In this document: positions 8,774 to 17,921 of the stretch, one piece after another | How positions within the stretch are numbered: the first letter of the stretch is position 1 | How the letters are laid out: every line of letters starts with the position of its first letter | Assembly (NCBI RefSeq): GCF_039537965.1 | Contig: NZ_BAABBM010000001.1 | Span: 1,826,001 to 1,890,000, forward strand | Origin: Sphingomonas limnosediminicola | GTDB taxonomy: Bacteria; Pseudomonadota; Alphaproteobacteria; Sphingomonadales; Sphingomonadaceae | Reading direction: 5' to 3' | DNA length: 64,000 bases | The notes under the pieces: model-generated | What the model was told of the DNA's origin: nothing | The model's database searches: none | Seen by the model: the letters and a program-made list of their open reading frames with translations, nothing else | Position numbers and translations under genes: made by a program

Positions 8774-10057
8774 ATGAGCACCAATCTGATCGAGCAGCTC
8801 GAAGCGATCATCGCCACGGGCGAAGTCAGCCGCGCCGGCCTCGCCCGCGCCGCCGGCCTTCATCCCAATAGCCTGCGCAAGGTCGGGCAGGCAGACTGGA
8901 ATCCGACGGCCGATACGCTGACGCGGCTCGAAAAGCTGATCCAGCGCGGGAACACCGAAGTTCTGGTCGGTACCGAGGCGATTATCGATGAGGCCCGCAA
9001 CGGCCGCATGTTTATCCTCGTCGACGACGAAGGCCGCGAGAATGAGGGCGACCTTGTCATCCCCGCGCAGATGGCGACGCCCGACGCCGTCAACTTCATG
9101 GCACGCCACGGGCGCGGGCTTATCTGCCTCGCCCTTACCAAAGATCGCGCCGATCAACTTGGCCTGGAGCCGATGACGCGCACCAACCGTAGCCGCAACG
9201 AGACGGCCTTCACCGTTTCGATCGAGGCGCGCGAGGGCATCTCCACCGGCATCAGCGCCGCCGACCGCGCCCGCACCATCGCCGTCGCCATCGATGCAGC
9301 GCATGGGCCGGACGCCATCGTTTCCCCCGGCCACGTGTTCCCGCTCGTCGCCAAGCCCGGCGGCGTGCTGGTTCGTGCCGGGCACACTGAGGCAGCGGTC
9401 GATGTGTCGCGCCTGGCCGGCCTCAATTCCAGCGGCGTGATTTGCGAGATCATGCGCGAGGATGGGACTATGGCCCGCCTCGAAGACCTGATGGAATTCG
9501 CGCGGACGCACCGCCTCAAGATCGGCACGATCCGCGACCTCATCGCCTACCGCCTCAAGAAGGATCATCTCGTCGAGCGCGTCTCGACGGCCAATTTCAA
9601 GGCGAGCAGCGGCGCCGAATGGCAGGCGCAGGTCTTCCGCGACAAGTCGAGCGGCGAAGAGCAACTCGCCCTCGTTCACGGCGCGATCGATTCCTCGCAG
9701 CCGGTGATGGTGCGCATGCACAGCCTCGACCTCTTCTCCGACGTGCTCGAAGAGGCAACGCCGCGTTCGGGACTGCTTCAGGCGGCGATGCGCATGATTG
9801 AAGAGGAAGGCTCGGGCGTGCTCGTTACCCTCCACGCTGCGGCACCCGGATCGCTGTCGCGCTCCATTGACCTTCGCGCCGGCAAACCCGCCGAAGCGGG
9901 AGACGCGGTTCGCGGTTACGGCACGGGGGCGCAGATCCTTGCCGCGCTCGGTGTTCACGACATGATCCTGCTGACCAACACACACCATTCGCCGATCGCG
10001 CTTGGCGGCTACGGTCTGGCCATCGTCGAGGAACGTCGCATCAAGGCGGCCGCGTAG
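8774..10057 (+). CDS. ribB: DHBP synthase RibB with N-terminal HTH and degenerate RibA half
   Basis: RibB makes 3,4-dihydroxy-2-butanone 4-phosphate from ribulose 5-phosphate. The 427 residues fall into three parts. Residues 1-56 read as an XRE-type helix-turn-helix ([30 protein letters not shown]). The DHBP synthase core follows ([10 protein letters not shown] at 84-93, [18 protein letters not shown]). From about 275 a GTP-cyclohydrolase-II-like region lacks the zinc cysteines: near 315 it reads [10 protein letters not shown] with no Cys. That half is therefore probably inactive and RibA must lie elsewhere. ATG 8774 is chosen over in-frame GTG 8768 because GGAG overlaps the GTG. Confidence 0.93.
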   Translation: MSTNLIEQLEAIIATGEVSRAGLARAAGLHPNSLRKVGQADWNPTADTLTRLEKLIQRGNTEVLVGTEAIIDEARNGRMFILVDDEGRENEGDLVIPAQMATPDAVNFMARHGRGLICLALTKDRADQLGLEPMTRTNRSRNETAFTVSIEAREGISTGISAADRARTIAVAIDAAHGPDAIVSPGHVFPLVAKPGGVLVRAGHTEAAVDVSRLAGLNSSGVICEIMREDGTMARLEDLMEFARTHRLKIGTIRDLIAYRLKKDHLVERVSTANFKASSGAEWQAQVFRDKSSGEEQLALVHGAIDSSQPVMVRMHSLDLFSDVLEEATPRSGLLQAAMRMIEEEGSGVLVTLHAAAPGSLSRSIDLRAGKPAEAGDAVRGYGTGAQILAALGVHDMILLTNTHHSPIALGGYGLAIVEERRIKAAA

Positions 10058-10480
10058 ATGTCGACGATCCTGATCGCTGAGGCGCGCTTCTACCCGCACC
10101 TGAACGACATGCTGCTTGAGGGCGCTCGCGCAGCCATCGAAGCCGCGGGCCACAAGCATGAGACGCTAACGGTCCCCGGTGCGCTCGAACTCCCCGGCGC
10201 AATCGCGCTTGCGGCTCGCAGTGGCCGCTTCTGCGCTTTTGTCGCGCTCGGCGTCGTGATCCGGGGCGAGACCTATCATTTTGAGGCCGTCTCGAACGAA
10301 AGCGCACGCGGTCTGATGGACCTGACGCTGCAGGGCTTCGCAATCGGCAACGGCATCCTCACCGTCGAGAACGAAGAGCAGGCCCGGGTGCGCGCCGATC
10401 CGCGGCTCGGTAACAAGGGCGGCGGCGCCGCGGAGGCCGCCCTGTCGCTCTTCCAGCTTCGCGAGAAATACGCGCCTTAA
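10058..10480 (+). CDS. ribH: 6,7-dimethyl-8-ribityllumazine synthase
   Basis: Lumazine synthase joins the RibB and RibD products in the penultimate step of riboflavin synthesis. The 140-residue protein has the PGALELP segment (40-46) and the catalytic His in GETYHFE (His74). Its ATG follows the ribB stop directly with no spacer. Its TAA stop is interleaved with that of the convergent SOUL gene (shared TTAA). Confidence 0.95.
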   Translation: MSTILIAEARFYPHLNDMLLEGARAAIEAAGHKHETLTVPGALELPGAIALAARSGRFCAFVALGVVIRGETYHFEAVSNESARGLMDLTLQGFAIGNGILTVENEEQARVRADPRLGNKGGGAAEAALSLFQLREKYAP

Positions 10481-11103
10481 TTCAGTGGGAGCAGGACTTC
10501 GTTGCGCCGTAACGGCGGCGGAATCATCGGCGAGTTGTAGAAGGCATATTCAGGCGTCGTCGCGGTATGATGTCCACGTCGCGCAAGCCAGCCACGCAAC
10601 CGGTGCTCGGCGTCGTCGAGCTTCTCGTTGCTGGCCACGCCCGAGAATTTGACGGCGGCAATTTTCCGCGGCCCCACTTCAACGAGCGACACGTCTTCCG
10701 GGGGCTCGGGCAGGTCGGCCTTCGTGCGGCCTTCCGGCATGACGAAGCGAACGCGCCACGCTCCTTCGAGGCCGTCATCGAAAACGGGCGGCTCACTTGC
10801 CATCGGATCGCCGCCGTCCTGCACGACGGGCACCGTCATCGGCAGCTCCTCGCCATCGCGCGACTTGGCGAAAATATAGTCAGCGAGGATCCGGAAACCT
10901 TGGTTCAACGCGTCCTTCCGCGGACCTTGAACGACAGTTTCGGCCACGACGATGTCCGGATAAGCCCGGAGCTCAAACTCGCCGTCGCTTTCAAGCGTCC
11001 GATATTCGGGGCCCGGCGTCGCCTTCTCCCGAAAATAATAGATCAACGCGCCGCCAAGTGCCGCCACTCCGACAGCCGCGCCCGCAATTGCACTCTTCCG
11101 CAT
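10477..11103 (-). CDS. SOUL-family heme-binding-like protein
   Basis: The 208-residue protein begins with a hydrophobic, signal-anchor-like helix (about residues 5-25). The SOUL/HEBP domain follows, recognisable by the [16 protein letters not shown] opening, MTVPVV in the middle and the final [12 protein letters not shown] motif. SOUL proteins bind heme or related ligands; the bacterial role is not established. The gene is convergent with ribH (4-nt stop overlap) and divergent from an EamA transporter. Confidence 0.85.
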   Translation of the reverse strand: MRKSAIAGAAVGVAALGGALIYYFREKATPGPEYRTLESDGEFELRAYPDIVVAETVVQGPRKDALNQGFRILADYIFAKSRDGEELPMTVPVVQDGGDPMASEPPVFDDGLEGAWRVRFVMPEGRTKADLPEPPEDVSLVEVGPRKIAAVKFSGVASNEKLDDAEHRLRGWLARRGHHTATTPEYAFYNSPMIPPPLRRNEVLLPLN

Positions 11104-11191
11104 ATCTCGCCTCCGGCGATCAAACCGGCGACCTAACAGGCTGTTCCCACGCCACGCTCGACTCGGCGGGCCCGTCCGCTAAGGCGCCGAG

Positions 11192-12085
11192 GTGACCGAA
11201 CCCGACCGGCATCGTTTCGCCTTTCTTGCCGTCCTTGTCGGCAGCAGCGCACTCGCGTTCGGGCCTTGGCTCGTCCGCTTGTCGGAGGTTGGACCGGTGG
11301 CAGCCGGCTTCTGGCGCCTGGCGCTGGCGTTGCCCTTCCTCTTCGTCATCGCAGCGGTGACCGGGCAAGCCGTCCACTGGCCGGGACGAAAACTCGCGGT
11401 TCTTGTCGCCTTCGCTGCCTTCTTCTTTGCAGCCGACCTCGCCGCCTGGCACGCGGGCATCCACATGACGAAGCTCGGCAACGCGACCTTGTTCGGCAAT
11501 GTGTCCAGCTTCGCCTTTGCAGCCTGGGGCCTGTGGCTGGCGCGCCGGATGCCGTCGCCGCTGCAAGCCGGCGCGCTCGGCCTCGCCGCACTGGGAGCAG
11601 CCTTGCTGATGGGAAGCAGCTTCGAGCTCTCCCCGCGCAATTTTGCCGGCGACCTGCTGTGTCTGTTCGCCGGCATTCTCTATGCGGGCTATCTCATCGC
11701 CGTTCAGCAGGGCCGTGGCTCACTGAAGCCGATGCCCTTGTTGTTTCTGTCCAGCCTCTTCGGCGCCGCGATGCTTCTTCCCGTCTCTTTGCTGCTCGGC
11801 GAACAGATCATTCCGCACGACTGGACCTACGTTTTCCTACTCGCGCTCGGCAGCCAGGTCCTCGGACAGGGGCTGCTCGTTTACGGAATCGGGCACGTAC
11901 CGCCGCTCGCCGTCGGGCTCGTGTTGCTTACGCAGCCCGCGATCTCGGCGTTGGTCGGATGGTTCGCTTATGGCGAGAAGCTCCGCCCGCTCGACTGGGT
12001 CGGGGCGTTTGCGATCGGCGCGGCCTTGGTGCTCGTGCGTTTGCCGGAGCGGGGGTTGCGAACGCTGGAAGAGCAGCCCAGTTGA
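11192..12085 (+). CDS. EamA/DMT-family transporter
   Basis: The 297-residue protein has about ten hydrophobic segments arranged as two EamA repeats, typical of drug/metabolite exporters of the inner membrane. The substrate is not readable. The start is GTG 11192; the ribosome-binding site is weak. The C-terminus ends 5 nt before the COQ9 ATG. Confidence 0.85.
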   Translation: MTEPDRHRFAFLAVLVGSSALAFGPWLVRLSEVGPVAAGFWRLALALPFLFVIAAVTGQAVHWPGRKLAVLVAFAAFFFAADLAAWHAGIHMTKLGNATLFGNVSSFAFAAWGLWLARRMPSPLQAGALGLAALGAALLMGSSFELSPRNFAGDLLCLFAGILYAGYLIAVQQGRGSLKPMPLLFLSSLFGAAMLLPVSLLLGEQIIPHDWTYVFLLALGSQVLGQGLLVYGIGHVPPLAVGLVLLTQPAISALVGWFAYGEKLRPLDWVGAFAIGAALVLVRLPERGLRTLEEQPS

Positions 12086-12090
12086 GCGCC

Positions 12091-12744
12091 ATGGACAGCC
12101 CAAGCCCTCTAGAGAAACTGCGCCGCCAGCTCGCACTCGCGGTCGGTGAAAATGCCGTGTTCGACGGCTGGACGCAGGCCGCTGTCGACTCGGCTGCGCG
12201 GCAGCTAGGGATCGATCCGGTTCAGGCGCGCCTCGCGGTGCCAAAGGGCCACGCCGAGATGATCGACCTCTACATCCAGGAGGTCGATCGCGCGCTCGAA
12301 GCCTGGTTCACGCCCAAGCGTCTCGCCGGAATGAAAATTCGCGAAAAGATCCGTTCGCTTATCTGGCACCGGCTGGAAATCCAGGGACCGGCCCGCGAAG
12401 CGTTGCGGCGCGCGCTTGCCATCCTCGCCATGCCGCAGAACCTGCCGCTCGGCCTGCGCATCGGTTGGCGCACCGCCGACACCATGTGGCGCATCGCCGG
12501 CGACACCAGCACCGATTTCAACCACTACACGAAGCGGATGACGCTCGGTGCCGTCTATGCCTCGACATTGCTGGTCTGGCTCGACGACCAGACGGAAGGA
12601 TGGACTGACACCGCCGCCTTTCTCGACCGGCGCATCGACGATGTGATGAAGATTGAGAAGATGAAGGCCGAATGGCGCGGTTCTTCCGAGCAGCGACTGA
12701 GCCTCTCGCGGTTCCTCGGCAGGCTGCGCTACCCGCCTAGGTAG
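12091..12744 (+). CDS. COQ9-family ubiquinone biosynthesis protein
   Basis: This 217-residue helical protein matches the COQ9 family of alphaproteobacteria and mitochondria (GWTQAAV near the N-terminus, MPQNLPLGLRIGWRTADTMW in the middle, Trp/Asp-rich FNHYTKR region). COQ9 binds lipid and assists COQ7 hydroxylation in ubiquinone synthesis. An open frame runs far upstream inside the EamA gene, but ATG 12091, just after the EamA stop, is the sensible start. Confidence 0.88.
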   Translation: MDSPSPLEKLRRQLALAVGENAVFDGWTQAAVDSAARQLGIDPVQARLAVPKGHAEMIDLYIQEVDRALEAWFTPKRLAGMKIREKIRSLIWHRLEIQGPAREALRRALAILAMPQNLPLGLRIGWRTADTMWRIAGDTSTDFNHYTKRMTLGAVYASTLLVWLDDQTEGWTDTAAFLDRRIDDVMKIEKMKAEWRGSSEQRLSLSRFLGRLRYPPR

Positions 12745-12800
12745 AGTTACGCATGCTGCGCCTGCGCAAAAAATGCCACGGTGACTGGAATCGCTAGGCA

Positions 12801-12819
12801 GTTAATGATAATCAGTCGC
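12801..12819 (+). promoter_or_regulatory. Fur-box-like site before feoA
   Basis: The 19-mer here matches the classical Fur consensus GATAATGATAATCATTATC at 15 of 19 positions, with the core TAATGATAATCA intact. It ends 4 nt before the feoA start codon, where bound repressor would block the promoter or leader. Iron-dependent repression of feoAB by Fur or a related metalloregulator (Mur/Irr in alphaproteobacteria) is the expected meaning. Confidence 0.6.
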
Positions 12820-12823
12820 AAGA

Positions 12824-13093
12824 ATGAACGCGCCATTTCAGCCTGAGATGATCAGCCTCGACCAACTGAAGGTTGGGACCAAAGCGCGCGTCGCCTCGAT
12901 TGAGTGGGAACGGCTGGAGGAAGGCGAAGCTTGCCGCCTTCAGAATTTCGGCTTCGATGAAGGCGTCGCGGTTGAGCCAATGCATCTCGGCCCGTTCGGC
13001 CGCGACCCGATTGCGATTCGCGTCGGGCGCATGACAGTCGCGATCCGGCGAAAGCACGCCGTCGCCATCCGCGTCGTCCCGCTCGGCAGGTGA
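12824..13093 (+). CDS. feoA: Ferrous iron transport protein A
   Basis: This 89-residue SH3-like cytosolic accessory protein of the Feo system has LDQLKVG near the N-terminus and RVGRMTVAIRR near the C-terminus. A second ATG at codon 9 is an alternative start. The ribosome-binding site is weak because a Fur-box-like element occupies the region upstream. The gene overlaps the feoB GTG by 4 nt. Confidence 0.88.
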   Translation: MNAPFQPEMISLDQLKVGTKARVASIEWERLEEGEACRLQNFGFDEGVAVEPMHLGPFGRDPIAIRVGRMTVAIRRKHAVAIRVVPLGR

Positions 13094-14937
13094 ACCCGCT
13101 TCCACTCGTTGCTGTCGCCGGCAATCCCAATGCCGGCAAGAGCGCGCTGTTCAACGCGCTCACCGGTGCGCGCCAAAAGGTCGGAAATTATCCCGGCGTC
13201 ACCGTCGAGCGGAAATCCGGTCGTCTCACGCTTGCGGATGGTCGCCCCGTGGAGATGGTCGACCTTCCCGGGTCGTACAGCCTTGATCCTGCAAGCCCCG
13301 ACGAAGCGGTCACCCGTGACGTTCTTCTGGGAAGGCAAAAAGGTGAGCGCCAGCCGGACGCTCTGGTCATCGTCCTCGACGCGTCCAATCTCGACAACCA
13401 CCTCCGGTTCGCTCTCCAACTGCTCGAGCTTGGGCTGCCGACCATCGTTGCGCTCAACATGGTCGACCTCGCCCGGCGCGACGGACTCGAACTGGATCCA
13501 CAGCGCTTGTCGGCTGAACTGGGCGTTCCCGTAATTGAGACCGTTGCCGTGCGGCGCCGCGGCATTGCCGAGCTGCAGATGGCGCTGGACGATATGCTTT
13601 CCGCGCCGTTCTGCGGCGTGCAGCCACCGGCAAAGAGTGACCTGATCCACCTGCAGCGCCGCGCCCGCGAAATCGCCACGGCTGCGGTGGTTAGTGAAAC
13701 ACCTGTCCGCCGCTGGACGCATCGTCTCGACGCCGTGCTCCTCCATCCGATAGCGGGCCCCGTCATCCTCGCGCTCATCATGTTCGTCATGTTCCAGGCC
13801 GTGTTCGCCTGGAGTCAGACGCCGGTGTCGTGGATCGAGGACGCTGTGAGCTGGCTGTCGGTGCAAGCGACCGCCGTGCTCCCGGGCGGCCTGCTACGAT
13901 CATTGGTTGTCGACGGCGCGATCGCCGGCGTCGGCGCGGTGGTGACGTTCCTGCCGCAGATCCTCATCCTGTTCCTGTTCATCCTCCTTCTCGAAGGCAC
14001 CGGGTACATGGTCCGCGCCGCCTTCCTGATGGACAAGCTGATGCATGGCGTCGGCCTCTCCGGGCGCGCCTTCATTCCGCTTCTGTCGAGCTTCGCCTGC
14101 GCCGTTCCCGGCATCATGGCGACCCGCACCATCGACGATCCCAAGGACCGCTTGACCACGATCCTTGTGGCGCCGCTGATGACCTGCTCGGCGCGGCTGC
14201 CGGTCTACACGCTGATCATCGCGGCCTTCATCCCGAACACCCGCGTGGCCTGGGGTGTCGGGCTGCAGGGGCTGGTGATGTTTGGCCTCTACATCGCCGG
14301 GATCGCCGGGGCGCTGATCGCCGCGCTCGTGCTCCGCCGCGGCGTCCTCAAGGGCAGCGGCAGCGGCTTCATGATGGAGCTTCCGAAATATCAGTGGCCG
14401 CCGCTCAAGGACGTGCTGATCGGCCTGCTCACCCGTGCGCAAATCTTCCTCAAGCGGGCCGGAACGATCATCCTCGGCACCACCATCATCCTGTGGGCGC
14501 TTGCCAGCATCCCGCAGGCGGGACCCGGCCAAAGGCAGAGCGATGTCTCGATCGCCGGTAAGATCGGCGCGGGCATTGAAGTGCTGGTGAAGCCCATCGG
14601 CTTCAACCGCGACATCAGCATGGCGCTGCTTCCCGCGATGGCGGCGCGCGAGGTGGCGGTGAGCTCGATTGCGACCGTCTATTCGATAGACTCGGCCGAC
14701 GACGGCGCCGGCGCGCAGAAGCTCGAGCAGCGTCTCCAGCATCGCTGGTCGCTGGCCACTGCGCTCGCCTTCCTCGCCTGGTTCGTTTTCGCGCCCCAGT
14801 GCATCTCCACGATCGCCGTCACTCGCCGGGAGACTAACGGATGGAAGTGGCCGATCTTCATGGTCTCGTACCTTTTTGTCCTTGCTTATTGCGCAGCTGG
14901 ACTGACCTACTGGACGGCGGTCGCGCTGGGTCTATAG
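13090..14937 (+). CDS. feoB: Ferrous iron transport protein B
   Basis: FeoB is the inner-membrane Fe2+ permease with a cytosolic GTPase domain. The G motifs are GNPNAGKS (11-18), GVTVERK, DLPG (58-61) and NMVD (123-126). The membrane part contains the Gate motifs, with the conserved Cys in [14 protein letters not shown]. At 615 residues it is a shorter FeoB than E. coli (773). It starts with GTG overlapping the feoA stop; no feoC follows. Confidence 0.96.
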   Translation: MNPLPLVAVAGNPNAGKSALFNALTGARQKVGNYPGVTVERKSGRLTLADGRPVEMVDLPGSYSLDPASPDEAVTRDVLLGRQKGERQPDALVIVLDASNLDNHLRFALQLLELGLPTIVALNMVDLARRDGLELDPQRLSAELGVPVIETVAVRRRGIAELQMALDDMLSAPFCGVQPPAKSDLIHLQRRAREIATAAVVSETPVRRWTHRLDAVLLHPIAGPVILALIMFVMFQAVFAWSQTPVSWIEDAVSWLSVQATAVLPGGLLRSLVVDGAIAGVGAVVTFLPQILILFLFILLLEGTGYMVRAAFLMDKLMHGVGLSGRAFIPLLSSFACAVPGIMATRTIDDPKDRLTTILVAPLMTCSARLPVYTLIIAAFIPNTRVAWGVGLQGLVMFGLYIAGIAGALIAALVLRRGVLKGSGSGFMMELPKYQWPPLKDVLIGLLTRAQIFLKRAGTIILGTTIILWALASIPQAGPGQRQSDVSIAGKIGAGIEVLVKPIGFNRDISMALLPAMAAREVAVSSIATVYSIDSADDGAGAQKLEQRLQHRWSLATALAFLAWFVFAPQCISTIAVTRRETNGWKWPIFMVSYLFVLAYCAAGLTYWTAVALGL

Positions 14938-14965
14938 CTGTCCCTCAAGCAAGGGAGAGACTGAG

Positions 14966-15460
14966 ATGGCGGGCGTGAACAAGGTGATCCTGGTCGGCAA
15001 TCTGGGAGCGGATCCGGAATCGCGTTCGCTCAACAACGGCGGCGAGGTCGTGAACATGCGAATCGCCACGTCCGAAAGCTGGAAGGACCGCGACGGCAAC
15101 CGCCAGGAACGGACCGAATGGCACAATGTCGTGATCTTCAACGAAAACCTTGGGCGGGTCGCGAAGAGCTACTTGCGCAAAGGGTCGAAGGTCTATCTCG
15201 AAGGCCAGCTGCAGACGCGGAAGTGGCAGGACCAATCGGGCAACGACAAGTACACGACCGAGATCGTCCTTCAGCGCTTCCGCGGTGAACTCGTCCTACT
15301 CGACAGCCGTGACGGCGGCGGTGGTGGCGGTGGCCGCGGCGCGTTCAGCGAAGACTTTGGTGGCGGCGACGATTTCGGGGGCGGCGCACCGCCGAGGCAG
15401 CAGTCGCGGCCGCAGCCGGCGGCGTTCGACACCGACCTGGACGACGACGTCCCGTTCTAA
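14966..15460 (+). CDS. ssb: Single-stranded DNA-binding protein
   Basis: The 164-residue protein has an N-terminal OB fold ([19 protein letters not shown]), a Gly-rich linker (about 117-140) and the acidic partner-binding tip DDDVPF at the C-terminus. It coats ssDNA and recruits replication and repair proteins. GGGAGA precedes the ATG at 14966. The stop is interleaved with that of the convergent DUF177 gene (CTAA). Confidence 0.97.
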   Translation: MAGVNKVILVGNLGADPESRSLNNGGEVVNMRIATSESWKDRDGNRQERTEWHNVVIFNENLGRVAKSYLRKGSKVYLEGQLQTRKWQDQSGNDKYTTEIVLQRFRGELVLLDSRDGGGGGGGRGAFSEDFGGGDDFGGGAPPRQQSRPQPAAFDTDLDDDVPF

Positions 15461-15984
15461 GTCTCGTTGCTGTCGGTCCGCTTGAGCGCAGCGAGTGCCG
15501 CGAACGGGCCTGCCTCGGTCTCATTCATAACGCCCGCTTCCTTGAGCGCCGCCTCGGCGCCCGCGCTGCGCGGGTAGGGATCGAGACTAAGCGCGAGCGT
15601 ATCGCCGACGGCCGTGCCGAGATCGATCATCGCTCCATCGTAGAAGACAACGTCGCAGTCGGACGCGCCAAGCTCGATCTCCTCGTCCGGGCTGCCAACC
15701 ACGGGCTCCCGCGTGAAGATCAGGTCGAACGGCTCGTCCACGGCGGCTGGGACCGGGTCGCCGGTTACGACGCAAGCCTGCTCCAACGAGGCCATCAGAC
15801 GGCCCGACGCGCGAACTGCTTCGCCCTGCCGCGTCAGCGTCACGTGCGCTTCCAGCCGATCAATGCCGCCAAGGCCAAGCCGCTGCGCGATGGCGTGACG
15901 CTCGGCGTCGTCGGCGATCAGCTCGAGCCGCTCACCGTCCCGGATCTGATCGAGGCGTAGCTGATGGGCGAAGCCGTCCGTCAT
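15457..15984 (-). CDS. DUF177/YceD-family protein
   Basis: This 175-residue protein has the acidic DUF177 features: [18 protein letters not shown], a run of Asp/Glu, and [10 protein letters not shown] before the conserved end. YceD proteins are linked to 23S rRNA accumulation and ribosome assembly and often lie beside rpmF, which is absent here. The frame continues upstream, but start 15984 gives an ATGA overlap with the preceding CBP3 gene and the normal N-terminus. Confidence 0.85.
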   Translation of the reverse strand: MTDGFAHQLRLDQIRDGERLELIADDAERHAIAQRLGLGGIDRLEAHVTLTRQGEAVRASGRLMASLEQACVVTGDPVPAAVDEPFDLIFTREPVVGSPDEEIELGASDCDVVFYDGAMIDLGTAVGDTLALSLDPYPRSAGAEAALKEAGVMNETEAGPFAALAALKRTDSNET

Positions 15985-16490
15985 TGAAGCTTGCCCTCCT
16001 CGAGTGCCTTGAGATCGGCCCCTCGGAGGCCGGCCCACAACGTTCGTAGCGCGTTTTCTGAGTGACGGATCGCCTCGGCGGACGGATTATCTCTGTAGAG
16101 GCTCGAGCGAGTCGCCTCACACCAATCAGCTTGGCCGACCGTCTCGCGCCACAACGCCGTGCGACGAGCAAGCGAACCCACGAGCTTCCGCACCGTCTTG
16201 CCCAATGTCGGATCGCCGAGCCCCAGCTCGCGATGCTCTGCTTCCATCACCTCGATGAAGCGCTCGGTCAGTGCAACCGACGCCGAGTTGCCCGCCTCAT
16301 CGAATTGCTCCAGCCTCAGCAGAACGAGCGCGGTGATCGTGCTCAGCACGGCGAATCGCCCGTCGAGCGTGTCGGGCAAGCCGCCTTCGACATACCAATG
16401 CGGTTGGCGCGTCCGCGCGGTGATCGCGTCGAACAGTGCGGGGCCGGCGGCATTCTCGGCCGTTAATCTGCGGAACAGGGAGCCGAGCAT
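15981..16490 (-). CDS. Ubiquinol-cytochrome c chaperone (CBP3 family)
   Basis: This 169-residue protein resembles CBP3/UQCC1, which help assemble cytochrome b of the bc1 complex. Family features are HWYVEGGLPDTLDGRF near residue 30 and GDPTLGKTVRKLVG near 95. The open frame reaches 16604, but start 16490 has AAGGA upstream and matches the family N-terminus. It is translationally coupled to the DUF177 gene. Confidence 0.85.
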   Translation of the reverse strand: MLGSLFRRLTAENAAGPALFDAITARTRQPHWYVEGGLPDTLDGRFAVLSTITALVLLRLEQFDEAGNSASVALTERFIEVMEAEHRELGLGDPTLGKTVRKLVGSLARRTALWRETVGQADWCEATRSSLYRDNPSAEAIRHSENALRTLWAGLRGADLKALEEGKLQ

Positions 16491-16620
16491 AGGTCCTTCT
16501 TTGGGCGCTAAAGCTTGCGCCCTTGCTTGTCGCCAGCATATTGAGGCCGGCGAGCGGCGAGGCAAGCCCGGCTCACGGATTCGCGCACATAGGCGCGTCC
16601 TCATGGAGAGGTCTTACGGA

Positions 16621-17085
16621 ATGAAGGTTGTTGTTCGGACAGTTTTGATCGCGGCTGCGCTGCCGGCGCTTCTCGCGGGCTGCGCCACCAACCAGGTTCA
16701 CAAAGGGACCGTCATCGACCGTCGGCTGGTCGGCGCGATTCAGCCCGGCGTCGATAACAAGGATTCGGTTGAGAAGCTGCTTGGCCGGCCCAGTTTTGAC
16801 GGCGCCTTCACGTCGAACGACTGGTATTATGTGTCGCGCGATACCAACCAGCTCGGCTTCGCAAATCCGCGGGTCCGCAAGACGACGGTGCTGCACGTGA
16901 CCTTCGACGCGAAGGGCAATGTCACGTCGGTTAATGAAACTGGCCGCGAGCTGGTGATGAACGTCAACCCGACAAAGCGAAACACGCCGACGCTCGGTCG
17001 GCAGAAGAGCTTCTTCGAGGAGCTGTTCGGCAACATTGGTTCCGTCGGTTCGGGCGGCATCGGGGGCAGCGGCACCAAGCCCTAA
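16621..17085 (+). CDS. bamE: Outer membrane assembly lipoprotein BamE/SmpA
   Basis: The 154-residue protein has a lipoprotein signal with lipobox LAGC (Cys21). The BamE fold follows: GAIQPGVDNKDSVEKLLGRP, then NDWYYVS and a beta-rich VLHVTFDAKGNV stretch. BamE supports the BAM complex that inserts outer-membrane proteins. Start 16621 is preferred over in-frame ATG 16603 because GGAGAGG lies 8 nt ahead of it. The C-terminal tail is Gly-rich. Confidence 0.92.
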   Translation: MKVVVRTVLIAAALPALLAGCATNQVHKGTVIDRRLVGAIQPGVDNKDSVEKLLGRPSFDGAFTSNDWYYVSRDTNQLGFANPRVRKTTVLHVTFDAKGNVTSVNETGRELVMNVNPTKRNTPTLGRQKSFFEELFGNIGSVGSGGIGGSGTKP

Positions 17086-17140
17086 GCGCACTTTCTCGCG
17101 CGCTTTGTCTTGAGCTTTGGTTTGCCGTAACGGTCTCTGC

Positions 17141-17908
17141 ATGACCGCGACGCCCGCCGGCATGACCTATGCCGACTACCTCAAGCTCGACCCGCTTCTG
17201 TCGGCGCAGCAGCCTCTGTCGACCCTCCACGACGAAATGCTGTTCATCGTCATCCACCAGACGATGGAGCTGTGGATGAAGGAGCTTCTTCACGAGCTCC
17301 GCTTCGCCGTTTCGCTGGTGCAGGAAGATCGCTTTGCCGAAGCCTATAAGGCGATGGCGAGGATTAGCCGCATCCAGGCGGTGATGACACTGTCGTGGGA
17401 CGTCCTCTCGACACTGACACCCGTCGACTATCTCAAGTTTCGCAACGTACTCGGCACCTCGTCCGGGTTCCAGTCGGCGCAGTTTCGGGAGATCGAGTTT
17501 CGGCTCGGCCTCAAGGAGCCGAACTTCATCAATCATTATGACAAGGACAGCGCTGAGCGCGCGGCACTTGAAGCGGCCTTGTCCGAGCCGAGCCTGCGCG
17601 AGGCGTCGCTCGGCGCGCTGGAACGGGCCGGCTTCGACCTGGGCGACCGCTCGGCGGAAGCGATCGCGAAGGCGTGGCTCGAGATCTACCGCGATGCCGA
17701 TCGTTGGTTCGAGCTCTACGAGCTTGCGGAGAAGCTGGTGGACATCGACGACGCGCTCGCATCCTGGCGTCACAAGCACGTACTTACAGTCGAGCGGATC
17801 ATCGGCAACAAGGCGGGCACGGGCGGCTCCGCTGGCGCCCCCTATCTTCGCGCGACTCTCGAAAAGCGCGTCTTCCCGGAGCTGTGGTCGCTGAGGACCG
17901 CTCTTTGA
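17141..17908 (+). CDS. kynA: Tryptophan 2,3-dioxygenase
   Basis: This heme enzyme opens the indole ring of L-Trp to N-formylkynurenine. The 255-residue protein shows MTYADYLKLD, the distal His39 in VIHQTMELWMKELLHEL, and the C-terminal HVLTVERIIG and GTGGSAGAPYL heme/substrate segments. The frame extends eight codons upstream, but ATG 17141 gives the family start. kynU follows 13 nt later. Confidence 0.96.
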   Translation: MTATPAGMTYADYLKLDPLLSAQQPLSTLHDEMLFIVIHQTMELWMKELLHELRFAVSLVQEDRFAEAYKAMARISRIQAVMTLSWDVLSTLTPVDYLKFRNVLGTSSGFQSAQFREIEFRLGLKEPNFINHYDKDSAERAALEAALSEPSLREASLGALERAGFDLGDRSAEAIAKAWLEIYRDADRWFELYELAEKLVDIDDALASWRHKHVLTVERIIGNKAGTGGSAGAPYLRATLEKRVFPELWSLRTAL

Positions 17909-17921
17909 GCTTCAAGCCCCA

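Noticed and set aside
8657..10159. Minus-strand open frame of 500 codons opposite ribB/ribH
   Set aside because: It lies antisense to well-supported rib genes, has His/Arg/Asp-rich shadow composition typical of the opposite strand in GC-rich DNA, and shows no family motif.
11266..12090. Upstream extension of the COQ9 frame through the EamA gene
   Set aside because: The extension overlaps a real transporter in another frame and lacks COQ9 similarity; ATG 12091 after the EamA stop is the family start.
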